This document shows positions 51,308 through 60,872 of a stretch of 64,000 bases of DNA, one piece after another. The stretch comes from Muribaculum sp. Lineage in GTDB: Bacteria > Bacillota > Clostridia > Lachnospirales > Lachnospiraceae. Every line of letters starts with the position of its first letter. Position 1 is the stretch's first letter. A program made the translations under genes and the position numbers. The notes beneath the pieces were generated by a model. The model saw only the letters and a program-made list of their open reading frames with translations. It had not been told where the DNA came from and ran no database searches. The stretch spans positions 1 to 64,000 of the forward strand of contig JAMPGV010000005.1 of assembly GCA_023663735.1 (NCBI GenBank), written 5' to 3'.

Positions 51308-51693
51308 TATATGATCCCCTTTTCCCTGTTGATCCGCATGACCTCTTTCCAATTGTCACGCACGGCACGCAGATGCATATTGACCTCTTCCACGATCGCC
51401 TTATCCTTTTTCAGATTGGCCTCTACCAGCCTTCTGGAGAGATAGGCGTAGATATTCTCAAAATCCTGCGCCACCGCATACTTCATATCCAGCGTCTGGC
51501 GCAGATAATCGATAATCTTTTCCACCTTCGTGATATTGGCATGAGCCTTGGGAATATCCTTCTGCTCCAATGCGCTCTCGGCAATATTGCAGAATTTCAC
51601 CGCCCCCTCGTAGAGCATCAGCGTCAGCTCCGCCGGACCCGCCGTCAATATTCGGTTATTCTGATACTGTGCGTAAGCATTGGGTAATGCCAT
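51307..51693 (-). CDS. fliS: Flagellin export chaperone FliS
   Basis: A 128-residue FliS. The N-terminal NAYAQYQNNRILTAGPAELTLMLYEGAVKF is the family signature, followed by four helices that bind the flagellin C-terminus. It prevents early polymerisation; in Gram-positives FliS also affects FliW availability. GGAGG precedes the ATG, four bases after the fliD stop. Confidence 0.95.
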   Translation of the reverse strand: MALPNAYAQYQNNRILTAGPAELTLMLYEGAVKFCNIAESALEQKDIPKAHANITKVEKIIDYLRQTLDMKYAVAQDFENIYAYLSRRLVEANLKKDKAIVEEVNMHLRAVRDNWKEVMRINREKGII

Positions 51694-51697
51694 GTCA

Positions 51698-53830
51698 TCA
51701 ACCTCCTAAAAGACCGGTCAGTGCGCTTGCATTCTTCTGCATTTTGGCCAGCGCAGTCTCCATCTTGGAGAATTTGCTGTACCATTTGTCCTCGTAGGCG
51801 TTCAGCTTCTTCTCCAGATCGGCAATCTTGGAAGTGTAATCGTCATAATCCGATTTCATCTTCTTGTCGTCATAGAAACTGCCGAAACTCCTGTAGCCCT
51901 GCACGGACTTGGACATGTCGGTCATTTTGCTGTAAAGATTCTGGGACAGCTGGGTAAAGAACGAGATCACCGTATCCGGATCGCTGGCAATCATGCTCTT
52001 TAATTTGTCCGCATTGCCGGAAGTGTTGCCGTCGTCCGGGTCGCCGTCAATATGATAAGCGTTCTTCTCATTGTCCGCAGCCGTGAAATATCCCAGCGTA
52101 CTAATCCCGAAATCACTCAGATACATCTTCTTGCCGTTCACTTCCACGCCGGAGATCATAATCTCTTTCAAGGCATTTCCGATGGAGGACAGATTGCTGT
52201 CGTTTCGAAGCAGGGAGTCTTTGATCTTCTTCTCATACTCCTCCACCTCGGAGTCGGACAAAGCGTCCTTCTCATCGGTCAGAAGCGGCTCATAGCCCTT
52301 GGAAGAGCTGGCGTTATAGAGCTTGTCGATCTCGTTGATGACCGAGTTGTACTCCTTGAAGAAGTTCTTGATCATATCGTAGATCCCGTCGGTATCGTTC
52401 TGGGTCGTGACGGTAACCGTCTCATTCTCCGCCGTCTCGCTGAGTGCCGTAAAGGTCAAGCCGTTGATCTCAAACACATTGGTATTGTTGGTAAAGTCCG
52501 CGCCGTTCAAATTGATGATGGCGTCCTGTCCGGAAACTTTGGTCGCACCGGTGCTGGCAGTATCCTTCGGATCATAGGAAGCCATCACCTGCGAAGCGTA
52601 CTCTGCCTTCGCATAATAGCTGTTCTCTTCCTCCTGAATCAGTTTGCCCGTTGCGACCGTGCTGTATGTGGTGCTGCCGTCGTCTGCCTTCCCCTCGGTG
52701 ACGGTGACATACTGCGCTACTTCCGCAAGCTGGCTGTTGATATTCTTAACGGACTCCTGCTGTGCGGCAAGCTCCTCCGCATCGGCCTTCTCGGCGTTCA
52801 GCGTGGCGATCTCTTCCTCTAACGCCGTGATTCTCTGATCCAGTACCTGCTTATCCGTCTCGGTGAGATTGTCGATCGAATCCCGCTTGTTCTTCAAATT
52901 GTCGAGAATCACATTCTTGGCGTCGATGGTCGAAGTATAACTCTCCACCTTCCCCAGCGAGGAATCCTTATATTTGTCCTGAATCTCCTGAATCTTATCC
53001 TGCGCCGCCTTGCGGTCTGCCTGCAGCGACTTGTACTGATTCAAGTAAGATTCGCTTCTGGAAGCCACCGAATCGTCGATCAGGCTCCTCATATTGCCGA
53101 TAGTCTGCGCCGGATCGCCCGCCACATAATATCCCGCATACTGCTGGTACTGGGCGAGGGACGCCTTATCCTCATTCAGATTCACTTTCAGTCCCAGTGC
53201 AGCCAGCGCAGCGTCTCCCGTCGCATCGGAAGCCGTAAGGCTGAAATCGTTCTTTGCGCCGGACTCTTTGGAACTCACAAAAAATCTCTGGTTCTTGGTG
53301 TCAAAGCTCGCGTTGACGCCCGCATCTTTTAACTTGGTAAGCACATCGGAAATCGTGGTATCCCCGTTGATCTTGATATCCACGCTGCCGCTTCCCGTCT
53401 TGACGCTGAACGTCCCGTCCCCGGTCACGCCCAGCTCGCTCAGCTTGGTCATGGCCGTGTAATCCGCCTTGTTTCCAGCCGCGTCTTTCAGCTCGGCGCC
53501 GGTGAGATAACCGGTCTTCGCAAGCTGTTTGATCTTCAGCGCCTGTACGCCGTTCACGGCATCTTCGCCCGTGATGACGCTGACTGCGCTGGAGTTGGAA
53601 ACCTTGGTGGTCTTCTTGCTGTAAGAACTGACAAAACGCATATTGCTGATAAACTTCGCCTGCAGGTTCTTCAGCTTCGTGTTCAGGTCTTTCCATGCGT
53701 CCTGTTTCCAGTTGACTTTGATCTGCGCCTTCTTGGCCGTGTTGACCTTGACGCTCTTGGCCTCCACCAACTGCTGAATAATGCTCTCTGTATCCATGCC
53801 GGACATCATGCCGGATAACCGCATTGCCAT
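51698..53830 (-). CDS. fliD: Flagellar cap protein FliD
   Basis: A 710-residue filament cap protein. The N-terminus (MRLSGMMSGMDTESIIQQLVEAK, then KQDAWKDLNTKLKNLQ) and C-terminal coiled coil (YDDYTSKIADLEKKLNAYEDKW) are typical. Middle domains are variable, with a coiled segment around 300-360. It is longer than many FliD proteins (about 450-550), from an enlarged centre. AGAGGAGG precedes the ATG. It follows flaG by 35 bases. Confidence 0.94.
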   Translation of the reverse strand: MAMRLSGMMSGMDTESIIQQLVEAKSVKVNTAKKAQIKVNWKQDAWKDLNTKLKNLQAKFISNMRFVSSYSKKTTKVSNSSAVSVITGEDAVNGVQALKIKQLAKTGYLTGAELKDAAGNKADYTAMTKLSELGVTGDGTFSVKTGSGSVDIKINGDTTISDVLTKLKDAGVNASFDTKNQRFFVSSKESGAKNDFSLTASDATGDAALAALGLKVNLNEDKASLAQYQQYAGYYVAGDPAQTIGNMRSLIDDSVASRSESYLNQYKSLQADRKAAQDKIQEIQDKYKDSSLGKVESYTSTIDAKNVILDNLKNKRDSIDNLTETDKQVLDQRITALEEEIATLNAEKADAEELAAQQESVKNINSQLAEVAQYVTVTEGKADDGSTTYSTVATGKLIQEEENSYYAKAEYASQVMASYDPKDTASTGATKVSGQDAIINLNGADFTNNTNVFEINGLTFTALSETAENETVTVTTQNDTDGIYDMIKNFFKEYNSVINEIDKLYNASSSKGYEPLLTDEKDALSDSEVEEYEKKIKDSLLRNDSNLSSIGNALKEIMISGVEVNGKKMYLSDFGISTLGYFTAADNEKNAYHIDGDPDDGNTSGNADKLKSMIASDPDTVISFFTQLSQNLYSKMTDMSKSVQGYRSFGSFYDDKKMKSDYDDYTSKIADLEKKLNAYEDKWYSKFSKMETALAKMQKNASALTGLLGG

Positions 53831-53865
53831 ATTGATTCCTCCTCTTTGTGAACGAATTTAACAAA

Positions 53866-54291
53866 CTAACGGCGCTCGTCTACCAGAATGCCTGCCAGCT
53901 CCCACGCCTTGGCAAGCATATCCAAGGTTTTCTCGGGAGGAAGCTCCTTGAGGACTTCTTTGGTATCCTTGTCAACGATTTTAATGGTCACCCGGTTAGT
54001 GGCCTCGTGAATGCCGAAAATCGCCTCCGAGTTCATCAAATTCTTATTCAATTTCTCCACAGCCTTCTTGATCTGGTCATGGCTGGGCTGCTCCTGCTCT
54101 GCGGACTGATTGCTCTGTCCCTTCGCCTGAGCATTCTCCACCACACTGGTGGTCTTATCCACCCGCTCCGGCGCCTGTACGACAGACTCCGCGGATACAG
54201 CGGGTTTCTCAGCCTCTTTCACCGTCTGTTTGGGAGCGGTCACGGACTGAGCCTGCATACTCATTACACTTCCTAATGGTTCGATTGCCAT
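53866..54291 (-). CDS. flaG: FlaG-family protein
   Basis: 141 residues. The C-terminal half (IKKAVEKLNKNLM, FGIHEATNRVTIKIVDKDTKEVLKELPPEKTLDMLAKAWELAGILVD) is the FlaG domain; the N-terminal half is disordered and Gln/Glu-rich. FlaG is linked with filament length and precedes fliD in many genomes, as here. GGAGGTGAC precedes the ATG at 54291. A SigD promoter lies just upstream. Confidence 0.88.
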   Translation of the reverse strand: MAIEPLGSVMSMQAQSVTAPKQTVKEAEKPAVSAESVVQAPERVDKTTSVVENAQAKGQSNQSAEQEQPSHDQIKKAVEKLNKNLMNSEAIFGIHEATNRVTIKIVDKDTKEVLKELPPEKTLDMLAKAWELAGILVDERR

Positions 54292-54362
54292 TTTTGTCAC
54301 CTCCGTGTGAAATCCTGCGTTATCCTGCAACGCAAGTCGATAAAATCTGGTTTCTAAGTCAG

Positions 54363-54390
54363 ATATCGGCCACTACCGCCCAAAAGTTTA
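54363..54390 (-). promoter_or_regulatory. SigD promoter of flaG-fliD-fliS-fliT-like
   Basis: Read leftwards: TAAA (54390-54387), 16 bases, GCCGATAT (54370-54363), in the 117-base gap between csrA and flaG. It is a full match to the SigD -10. Confidence 0.8.
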
Positions 54391-54408
54391 TAGCTGTGAA
54401 TAATTTTT

Positions 54409-54627
54409 TCAGCTCAACAGCTGCCGCAGGGCGTCCATACCCTCCGCGTTCACGGATTCCTTGTTGGCCTCCTGAATCTGCAGATAGACCTCCTTGCGGT
54501 ATACAGGCACTTCCTTGGGAGCAGAGATGCCGATTTTGACCTGATCCCCCTTGACTTCCAGAATCGTAAGTTCAATATTGTTGTTGATAATCAGCGCTTC
54601 GTTCTTCTTGCGAGATAACGCCAGCAT
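54409..54627 (-). CDS. csrA: Carbon storage / translational regulator CsrA
   Basis: A 72-residue RNA-binding protein (MLALSRKKNEALIINNNIELTILEVKGDQVKIGI..., VYRKEVYLQI). It represses flagellin translation by binding GGA motifs near the ribosome site; FliW relieves this. The ATG at 54627 starts right after the fliW stop (TGAGTAGGATG). All four flagellin leaders in the window carry candidate sites. Confidence 0.95.
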   Translation of the reverse strand: MLALSRKKNEALIINNNIELTILEVKGDQVKIGISAPKEVPVYRKEVYLQIQEANKESVNAEGMDALRQLLS

Positions 54628-54628
54628 C

Positions 54629-55087
54629 CTACTCACCTGCCTTTCTTGCCTGAAGGATCTCATAGATCGGGAACTTCACGGGATAATCGCCGTTCTCCAC
54701 GATGAGCTGGCAGGCAATCCTCTTGTCCACGTTGATGATGATCGGCCCCTGCAGGTTCACGCTCATCTTAGTCAAGTCGGAGGGAACGGTGACCGTCACC
54801 AGCACCAGAATATTATTCTCCGACAGATCGCCCAGTCCTGCCAAAAGCTCGTCGTTTACCTCCGGGTCGTAGTCTTCCTTCACCAACAACGGATCCATCA
54901 CGGGCATGGCAAAGCCGGCCTCCTCGATGGACTGCAGATAGCGGATCCCCACGTCGCTTCCCTGATCTCCGTCATGAAGCATCGTGAAATGCTTCAGCTC
55001 GGGAAAACCGATAATGCCATTCTCAAACGTAATAATCTTGTCGTCCGCAACCTCAATTTCACCAAATGCTCTTGTCTTGACGTTCAT
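54629..55087 (-). CDS. fliW: Flagellar assembly factor FliW
   Basis: A 152-residue FliW. VKTRAFGEIEVADDKIITFENGIIGFPELKHF and the DPLLVKEDYDPEV segment are diagnostic. It binds flagellin or CsrA, coupling flagellin translation to secretion. The fliW-csrA pair is tightly arranged, as in Bacillus and Clostridia. AAGGAGGGCGCT precedes the ATG. Confidence 0.95.
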   Translation of the reverse strand: MNVKTRAFGEIEVADDKIITFENGIIGFPELKHFTMLHDGDQGSDVGIRYLQSIEEAGFAMPVMDPLLVKEDYDPEVNDELLAGLGDLSENNILVLVTVTVPSDLTKMSVNLQGPIIINVDKRIACQLIVENGDYPVKFPIYEILQARKAGE

Positions 55088-55097
55088 AGCGCCCTCC

Positions 55098-56624
55098 TTA
55101 AATGAAGTTCAAAAGTGTGGTCTGCATTACTTTTCCGGCAGCCATGAGCGCCGCCTCGTAGGTCAGCTCCGCAGAGGTGAGCTGAATGGCGACGTCCGTG
55201 ATATCCACATCCTCATTCTCGCTCTTTAACGTTTCAAAAGTAGTCTTCTGATTCTGCATACGGTTCTCGATCAATTCCAGCTTGCTGCTGCGGGAACCGC
55301 AGTTGGTAAGGCTCAAGTTCGCATCGTCCAGATAGCCCTGAAAACTGGTAATGCCGTGTTCAAAAAGCTTCTGGCATTTGTCCTTGGCATAGGTGAGCGC
55401 CTTGTTCACCCCGGCCAGCTGTGTCTTGAGCGTCGCCACATCCGTTCCCGTGGCGGTCTCGAGCAGTTTCTCGATCTTTTCCCGGACCGTGTCCAGATCC
55501 ACCACTTCCTGCATGGCGTTGACCAGATCGTCCACTTCCCGGCCGATTCCGTGCTGGAAGCATTCGTCCGCGGTGGAATTGATCCGGATGGTCTGATTGA
55601 ATCCCACATCATACTCGATCGCCTGACGCTCGGGATTCTGCCCGAGGAAGGTTGTATTGTATTCGATCTCGGTATCCTCGCCGGGGTTGGATTTGCAGTA
55701 GAAATAATGCTCGGGTCTCAAATCGTCCCGCAGCCAGTTCTCCTTCTGATAGGTGATGCGGATCTCTCCCTCATTCTCCACGGTGGAGACGTCGTCCTTC
55801 ACGGTCATCAGCTGGTTGTATACGTCTTCTCCCAGCAGGATTTCTCCGGTCTCCGGGACAAAGATCGCGGCCTTCGAGTCCCCCGCCGCCTGCGTGTAGG
55901 GATCGTCGTAGGAATGGACGGTCGTCGTATTGATCGTAATGGGATTGCCCGCCGCGTCCTGCGCGGTAATCACCGGCTGCATTCCGGTGGAGCAGTCGTT
56001 ATACGCCAGCCGGAACCGATACACTTCCACCGATTCCACCGCCTGCTCGTCACAGTCGGTCAGCGCCTTGTAATTGGCGTTGGTCCAGTCCAGCAGATTG
56101 CCGCTGTTCACCTTCGTGAGAGAACCGATGGCATTGCGGTCCAGCTGTTCGGTGATCTCATACGGTATGTTGGCCGCCTCGGTAAAGCTTAACGGCGTAT
56201 CCGTGCGGTAACCGGTGAACACATAGCGTCCCGCATAGTCCGCATTGCCGGTGCTATACACTTCATCCCCCAGCGCTTTGAGCTGTTCCAGAATGATCTT
56301 TCTGTCCGTGGTCTTCAGATCGCCGTTGGAACCTTTGGTACACTGCTCGATCATATTGGTCATGATCTGGGTCAGGTTCTTCAGGGCGTCCTCCGTCACA
56401 TTCAGCCAGCTCTCCGCATCGGGAATGTTCTTGCTGTAATATTGTGTGATCTCCGTCACGCTGCTTCTGAGGCGCAGCGCGCGGATCGCCACCACGGGAT
56501 CGTCGGAAGGTCTGCTGATCTTCTTCTGGGTGGACATCTGGGTACTGAGTCTGTCCTGATAAATCTTGTTGGTATTGATGTTAGACAGATTGTTTCTCTG
56601 CATGATTTTATTGGTAATTCGCAT
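55098..56624 (-). CDS. flgL: Hook-filament junction protein FlgL
   Basis: A 508-residue HAP3. The N-terminus (MRITNKIMQRNNLSNINTNK, LSTQMSTQKKISRPSDDPVVAIRALRLRS) and the flagellin-like C-terminus (LTNCGSRSSKLELIENRMQNQKTTFETLKSENEDVDITDVAIQLTSAELTYEAALMAAGKVMQTTLLNFI pattern) identify it. It is longer than enteric FlgL because of an enlarged central domain. AAAGGAGC precedes the ATG. Confidence 0.94.
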   Translation of the reverse strand: MRITNKIMQRNNLSNINTNKIYQDRLSTQMSTQKKISRPSDDPVVAIRALRLRSSVTEITQYYSKNIPDAESWLNVTEDALKNLTQIMTNMIEQCTKGSNGDLKTTDRKIILEQLKALGDEVYSTGNADYAGRYVFTGYRTDTPLSFTEAANIPYEITEQLDRNAIGSLTKVNSGNLLDWTNANYKALTDCDEQAVESVEVYRFRLAYNDCSTGMQPVITAQDAAGNPITINTTTVHSYDDPYTQAAGDSKAAIFVPETGEILLGEDVYNQLMTVKDDVSTVENEGEIRITYQKENWLRDDLRPEHYFYCKSNPGEDTEIEYNTTFLGQNPERQAIEYDVGFNQTIRINSTADECFQHGIGREVDDLVNAMQEVVDLDTVREKIEKLLETATGTDVATLKTQLAGVNKALTYAKDKCQKLFEHGITSFQGYLDDANLSLTNCGSRSSKLELIENRMQNQKTTFETLKSENEDVDITDVAIQLTSAELTYEAALMAAGKVMQTTLLNFI

Positions 56625-56652
56625 GGCGCTCCTTTCCGTCAGGCTCCTGTGA

Positions 56653-58569
56653 TTATACGCCTGTCTGAAGTATCAGCCGGTCATAGATCTCGGTGAGGGT
56701 CTGGATCATCTTGGACGCCAGATTGTAGCCGTTCTGATATTTTACCAGATTCACGGCCTCCTCGTCCTCGTCCACGCCGGAGATCGAAATCCGCTGGCTG
56801 TCAATAGTATACGAAATATCGGCAAAGGTCTGATAAAAGCTGTTGGCTCTGCTGGCGTTCAGCGCAACGTCCGAGAGGATATTCTGTAAAAACTCGGAAG
56901 CGGAGGCGCCGCGGAAACTTGCCTTGGTCTTGTCGTTGACCATATTTTTCAGCTCAATCAGCAGATCGTCCTGCTCGGGACCGTCCCCGTTGTTGCTCTT
57001 ATTGGCCAAGAGCGCGGGATTGAGAACCATCGCGCCCAAAATGCTCAGATTTCTGGCCGTGATGCGGTAATAGCTGTCGTCGCTCACCTTTACCTTAATA
57101 CTGCCGTCCTTGTCATACCGCGTGCTGTCGGGAAGGTCGAACTGCTCCGAATCCGTGGCATGATCTCCCGTAAACATCATGACGCCCGGTATATTGTCCG
57201 CGGTAAAACCGCTGGTGAGAATATCGTTGAACTTCTGGGAAAAAGTACGGATCCACTCGTTCATCTGGTTCATATAATAGGGTACGCCCTGATAATCCAG
57301 ACTGTTGCCGATATTGGCCACCTTGCCCTCCCTGTCGTTGGTGACTCTGACAGAGTTCTTGTCTTCCGCGCCTCCCGCCTTGGAGAGGGTAAAGGTATAG
57401 GAATAGGTGTCCGTATCCGCGTCGTAACTGTACTCCCAGGAATCATAATAGAACTCCTGATTGCCCAGATTGATAATGCCGCCCTGATCCGAGAGATTGC
57501 ACTTGTTCAGATCCTGCAGATAAGCCTTGTCAACCCTGATTGTGACGGTGTCCAGCTCATCCCCCGTATCGGGATCGGTGGTCGTTCCCACTTTGGTGAC
57601 AACGCCGTTGAAGTTCTCGCCGTTGTTGCCGTCGCGCATCGCCACCAAGCCTTTCAGATTGCCGCCCATGGCGCCGCTGTAGAGGTTGAACCGCTCTCTG
57701 TCCTCCCCCGCCCAGTACACGTCGTACAGACCGTCGATATCGCTCTGGTTCACTTTCTCATAAGATGTTCTTGCCACACATTCCAATTCCCGGAACTCGC
57801 TGGTATCCACCAAAAGCTGTCCGCCTGCGATTTTGACCAGAAAACGGTTGCCGCCGGTCTCCCGGTCGGGATTGTTGGTGTCCACAATCGGAAGCTCCGA
57901 AACCTGCACATCCACGATCTCGGAAAGCTGGTCGATCAAGAGCGTCCTGCGGTCTCTCAGCTCGTTGGCCTTCGTTCCCGCCAGCTCGATGGTGTTGATC
58001 TGTTTGTTCAGATTCGCAATCTGACCCGCCAGCGAATTGATCTCATCCACTTTGAGCTTGATCTCCTGATTGACGTCTTTCTGGAGCGCTTCCAGATTGC
58101 CCGCGGTGCCGTTGAAGTATTCCACAAGGGACTCCGCATACCCGACAAACTGCGCCTTGGCCGTGTCGCTGCTGGGATCTTTCATCAGCTCTTGAAGCCC
58201 CGTGACCATGAACTGGTCGAACACGGTCTTGAATCCCGCGTTCTTGCCATTGTCATCAAAGTATGCCTCAATCTGCTTCATATAATACTGCTTCATGTCA
58301 TATTCGCCGAACTTGGCGTTGTTATTCCAGAACTTCGTGTCGTAAAATTCGTCTCTCACGCGTTCGATGGCCAAGGTATCCACGCCGGCTCCCGCACACC
58401 CGTAGGTCTGGAACACCCGCAGGGCATTGGCGGCCTGCTGCTTCACCTGCTGTCTGCTGTACCCTTCCGTCTGCACATTGGCAATGTTGTTGGAGGTGGT
58501 ATTCAAGGCGGCATTGCTGGCCAGAAGTCCCGTATATGCGATATTTAATCCAAAAAATTGTGAGGGCAT
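56653..58569 (-). CDS. flgK: Flagellar hook-associated protein 1, paralogue 2
   Basis: A 638-residue FlgK-family protein. The N-terminal SNNIANVQTEGYSRQQV is the rod/hook motif, and the C-terminal VDEDEEAVNLVKYQNGYNLASKMIQTLTEIYDRLI is the helical end. It lies directly after another flgK-like gene. The two differ strongly in length and central domain. Which one serves as the standard HAP1 is not clear. GGGAGGTAGAAT precedes the ATG. Confidence 0.9.
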   Translation of the reverse strand: MPSQFFGLNIAYTGLLASNAALNTTSNNIANVQTEGYSRQQVKQQAANALRVFQTYGCAGAGVDTLAIERVRDEFYDTKFWNNNAKFGEYDMKQYYMKQIEAYFDDNGKNAGFKTVFDQFMVTGLQELMKDPSSDTAKAQFVGYAESLVEYFNGTAGNLEALQKDVNQEIKLKVDEINSLAGQIANLNKQINTIELAGTKANELRDRRTLLIDQLSEIVDVQVSELPIVDTNNPDRETGGNRFLVKIAGGQLLVDTSEFRELECVARTSYEKVNQSDIDGLYDVYWAGEDRERFNLYSGAMGGNLKGLVAMRDGNNGENFNGVVTKVGTTTDPDTGDELDTVTIRVDKAYLQDLNKCNLSDQGGIINLGNQEFYYDSWEYSYDADTDTYSYTFTLSKAGGAEDKNSVRVTNDREGKVANIGNSLDYQGVPYYMNQMNEWIRTFSQKFNDILTSGFTADNIPGVMMFTGDHATDSEQFDLPDSTRYDKDGSIKVKVSDDSYYRITARNLSILGAMVLNPALLANKSNNGDGPEQDDLLIELKNMVNDKTKASFRGASASEFLQNILSDVALNASRANSFYQTFADISYTIDSQRISISGVDEDEEAVNLVKYQNGYNLASKMIQTLTEIYDRLILQTGV

Positions 58570-58581
58570 ATTCTACCTCCC

Positions 58582-60321
58582 TTATACGCCTAATGTGTTG
58601 ATAATGTGTTCCAGCATCTCGCTGATCGCGTTGATATAACGGCTGGAAGCGTTAAACGCATTCTGAAACTTAATCATATTCGACAGCTCCTCGTCGGAGG
58701 ATACGCCGATCACCTGCGCTCTGGCATTCCCCACGGACTCCACCGTATTCTGCTGGCTCTCGTAAATGCTTCTGCTCACATAACCGGTGTTGGCCACCTG
58801 ATTCACCATGTCGGAATAATAATCGTTAAAAGAAACTTTCTTCTGCACATTGGGATTCAGCGTGTAGACCTCTTCCGTGAAAGCCGCCTTGAGCTTCTCG
58901 GCCGTAGCCTGATCCTCATCGCCGTTTTTCAGCCGAAATCCCAACAGCGCGGGTTTCTGCATCAGCTCCTGATTGATCTGGAGGTTCTTTAGCGTATACA
59001 AGGTGTCCTGTGCGTTCACATTCTCCTCGTTATACACCCAATAGGTCTTGCCGTCCGCGCCCGTCACCTGTGTGTAGGCGTCCGTGGTGATCTTGTCGAA
59101 CAGCCGCAGGGGCGATCCGTCCTCACCGTGCATATAAGCGCCGGAGTCCGACTCCACATACTTTACATTGTTAAGCGTCTGTGTACTTCCGTCTTCATTC
59201 TCCACCACAAGATCGCCCTGCTGTACGCCCGCTGCCTCCGCCAGTATGGAATTGACCTTCGTGACCACATTGTGGATCAGCTGGTCAAACTCGGCCTGAA
59301 CGTTCATGACAACCGACTGCGATACCTTGTCGTACTTGCCGGGAGCGATATCCGTGTAATCGGCTCTGTGATCGCCTCTTGCCAGAACCATGGCTTTCAA
59401 GCCGCCGATGTCGGTGTCCAGATCCGAAGAGATCTCTACGTTGAGATTGAACACTTCCGCTCCGTCGATATTATAAATCCTCGTGCCGTCGTCCTGCTCC
59501 ACATAGGTGGCGTTGTACGGCCAGAACGGCGTGTAAAAGCCCGTTCCCTTATCCACGTCCAGCGCAATCTCGTAACAGGTTCCGCCCTTTACGAAATCCA
59601 CGCCCTCAATCTGCACGGACACATTGCCGAACTGATCCTCCGCAAAGGAGATCTTGGCAACCTCCGCAAGTTCATCCAGAATCTGGTTGCGGGTATCCCG
59701 CAGATCGTTGGCATGTTCAATGCCGCCGCTCTCGATCGCCCGGATTCTGTCGTTCAAATCCAAAAGCTGGTTCCCGTATTTGTTGATGATGTCCACCTGC
59801 TGCTTGATCTGATTGTTCAGGTTGTCCTGATAGAAAGAAAGCCCGTCATACACTGCGATGGCGCGCTCCACAAACTCCGACGCCCGCTGTACCAAAAGGC
59901 CCTGCGTCACGCTGCTGGCCGGATCTTTGGAAAGCTCCTGAATCGAGGTCCAGAAATTGGCCATCGTACCCTGAAAAGCCTCGCCGTTCAACTCTCCCAG
60001 CTGGCTCTCCACTTCTTCAAGCACTTCGGTGTTCACCTCATAAAACATACTGCGTCCCGATTCCTTGCGGTATGTCTTATCCAGAAAATAATCTCTTACT
60101 TGTTTTACCCGGGAATAAGCGACGCCGAGACCGGACTGCTGATACGCCACGGCGGACGCGGTCTTAGAGAGTGTGATATAACTCTTGTTCGACTGCTGTA
60201 CCTGCTGTCTGACATACCCAGTGGTATCGACGTTAGAAAGATTATGCGCTGTGGTGTTCAGCGCATTTTGACTCGTTTGTAATCCGGATGCTCCGATATA
60301 TAAACTGCTCATCAATGACAT
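58582..60321 (-). CDS. flgK: Flagellar hook-associated protein 1, paralogue 1
   Basis: A 579-residue FlgK. The N-terminus (MSSLYIGASGLQTSQNALNTTAHNLSNVDTTGYVRQQV pattern) and C-terminus (SDEELSNMIKFQNAFNASSRYINAISEMLEHIINTLG pattern) are typical HAP1 ends. It follows flgN and precedes the second FlgK paralogue by 12 bases. AGGAGGAAC precedes the ATG. Tandem flgK-like genes are an uncommon arrangement. Confidence 0.93.
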   Translation of the reverse strand: MSLMSSLYIGASGLQTSQNALNTTAHNLSNVDTTGYVRQQVQQSNKSYITLSKTASAVAYQQSGLGVAYSRVKQVRDYFLDKTYRKESGRSMFYEVNTEVLEEVESQLGELNGEAFQGTMANFWTSIQELSKDPASSVTQGLLVQRASEFVERAIAVYDGLSFYQDNLNNQIKQQVDIINKYGNQLLDLNDRIRAIESGGIEHANDLRDTRNQILDELAEVAKISFAEDQFGNVSVQIEGVDFVKGGTCYEIALDVDKGTGFYTPFWPYNATYVEQDDGTRIYNIDGAEVFNLNVEISSDLDTDIGGLKAMVLARGDHRADYTDIAPGKYDKVSQSVVMNVQAEFDQLIHNVVTKVNSILAEAAGVQQGDLVVENEDGSTQTLNNVKYVESDSGAYMHGEDGSPLRLFDKITTDAYTQVTGADGKTYWVYNEENVNAQDTLYTLKNLQINQELMQKPALLGFRLKNGDEDQATAEKLKAAFTEEVYTLNPNVQKKVSFNDYYSDMVNQVANTGYVSRSIYESQQNTVESVGNARAQVIGVSSDEELSNMIKFQNAFNASSRYINAISEMLEHIINTLGV

Positions 60322-60347
60322 AATACAATGTTCCTCCTGACCGCCGT

Positions 60348-60860
60348 CTATTGTTTGGCATCAAACCCCCGGTTCACCCCCATGGTGTCTCCGGTGTATG
60401 CCCCCCTGTTGTAATTGGCAGTCTCAGGCGCCGCTTTGGAGGCTTGGAGAAGTGCAATCTCAAATTCCACCATCTCCAGCGCATCTCTCAAAAGCGCACT
60501 GTTCTGCTCGTTGACACGCTGCAGTTCCCGGACAGTCCCATGAAGTCTGTCATGGATCTTTGCGAGCGCATCCTGCTCTGTGGGCCGCGCCTGCAGCATG
60601 TCAATCAGATTCGTCAGCGTTAGTTTGGCAACATCCTTGTTCAGCACTGTGGCAATATCCGCAGTCACTTCCACGCGCCTGCGTTCCAGACGATTCAGCC
60701 TGTTTACCATATCCTGCTCTTCATCCGTGATTTTTTTTAAATTTTCCAAATTGCCGCTTACAATAATCGGCGTCTTGCGCTGGGAAATCTCCAACAACCC
60801 CTCATATTCGCTGCATTCCCTGTTAAAAATATCTATCAGGTTCTCCATCAAGCTCGCCAC
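60348..60860 (-). CDS. flgN: FlgN-family export chaperone
   Basis: A 170-residue mostly helical protein of the FlgN family (MENLIDIFNRECSEYEGLLEISQRK start; DEEQDMVNRLNRLERRR). It escorts FlgK and FlgL, whose genes follow. The start is a GTG seven bases after AAGGAGG. It lies 12 bases after flgM. Confidence 0.88.
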   Translation of the reverse strand: MASLMENLIDIFNRECSEYEGLLEISQRKTPIIVSGNLENLKKITDEEQDMVNRLNRLERRRVEVTADIATVLNKDVAKLTLTNLIDMLQARPTEQDALAKIHDRLHGTVRELQRVNEQNSALLRDALEMVEFEIALLQASKAAPETANYNRGAYTGDTMGVNRGFDAKQ

Positions 60861-60872
60861 GGGGTTTCCTCC

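Noticed and set aside
57160..58548. 462-codon plus-strand frame opposite flgK
   Set aside because: It lies entirely within a well-supported flgK gene on the other strand, and its translation has no recognisable domain.
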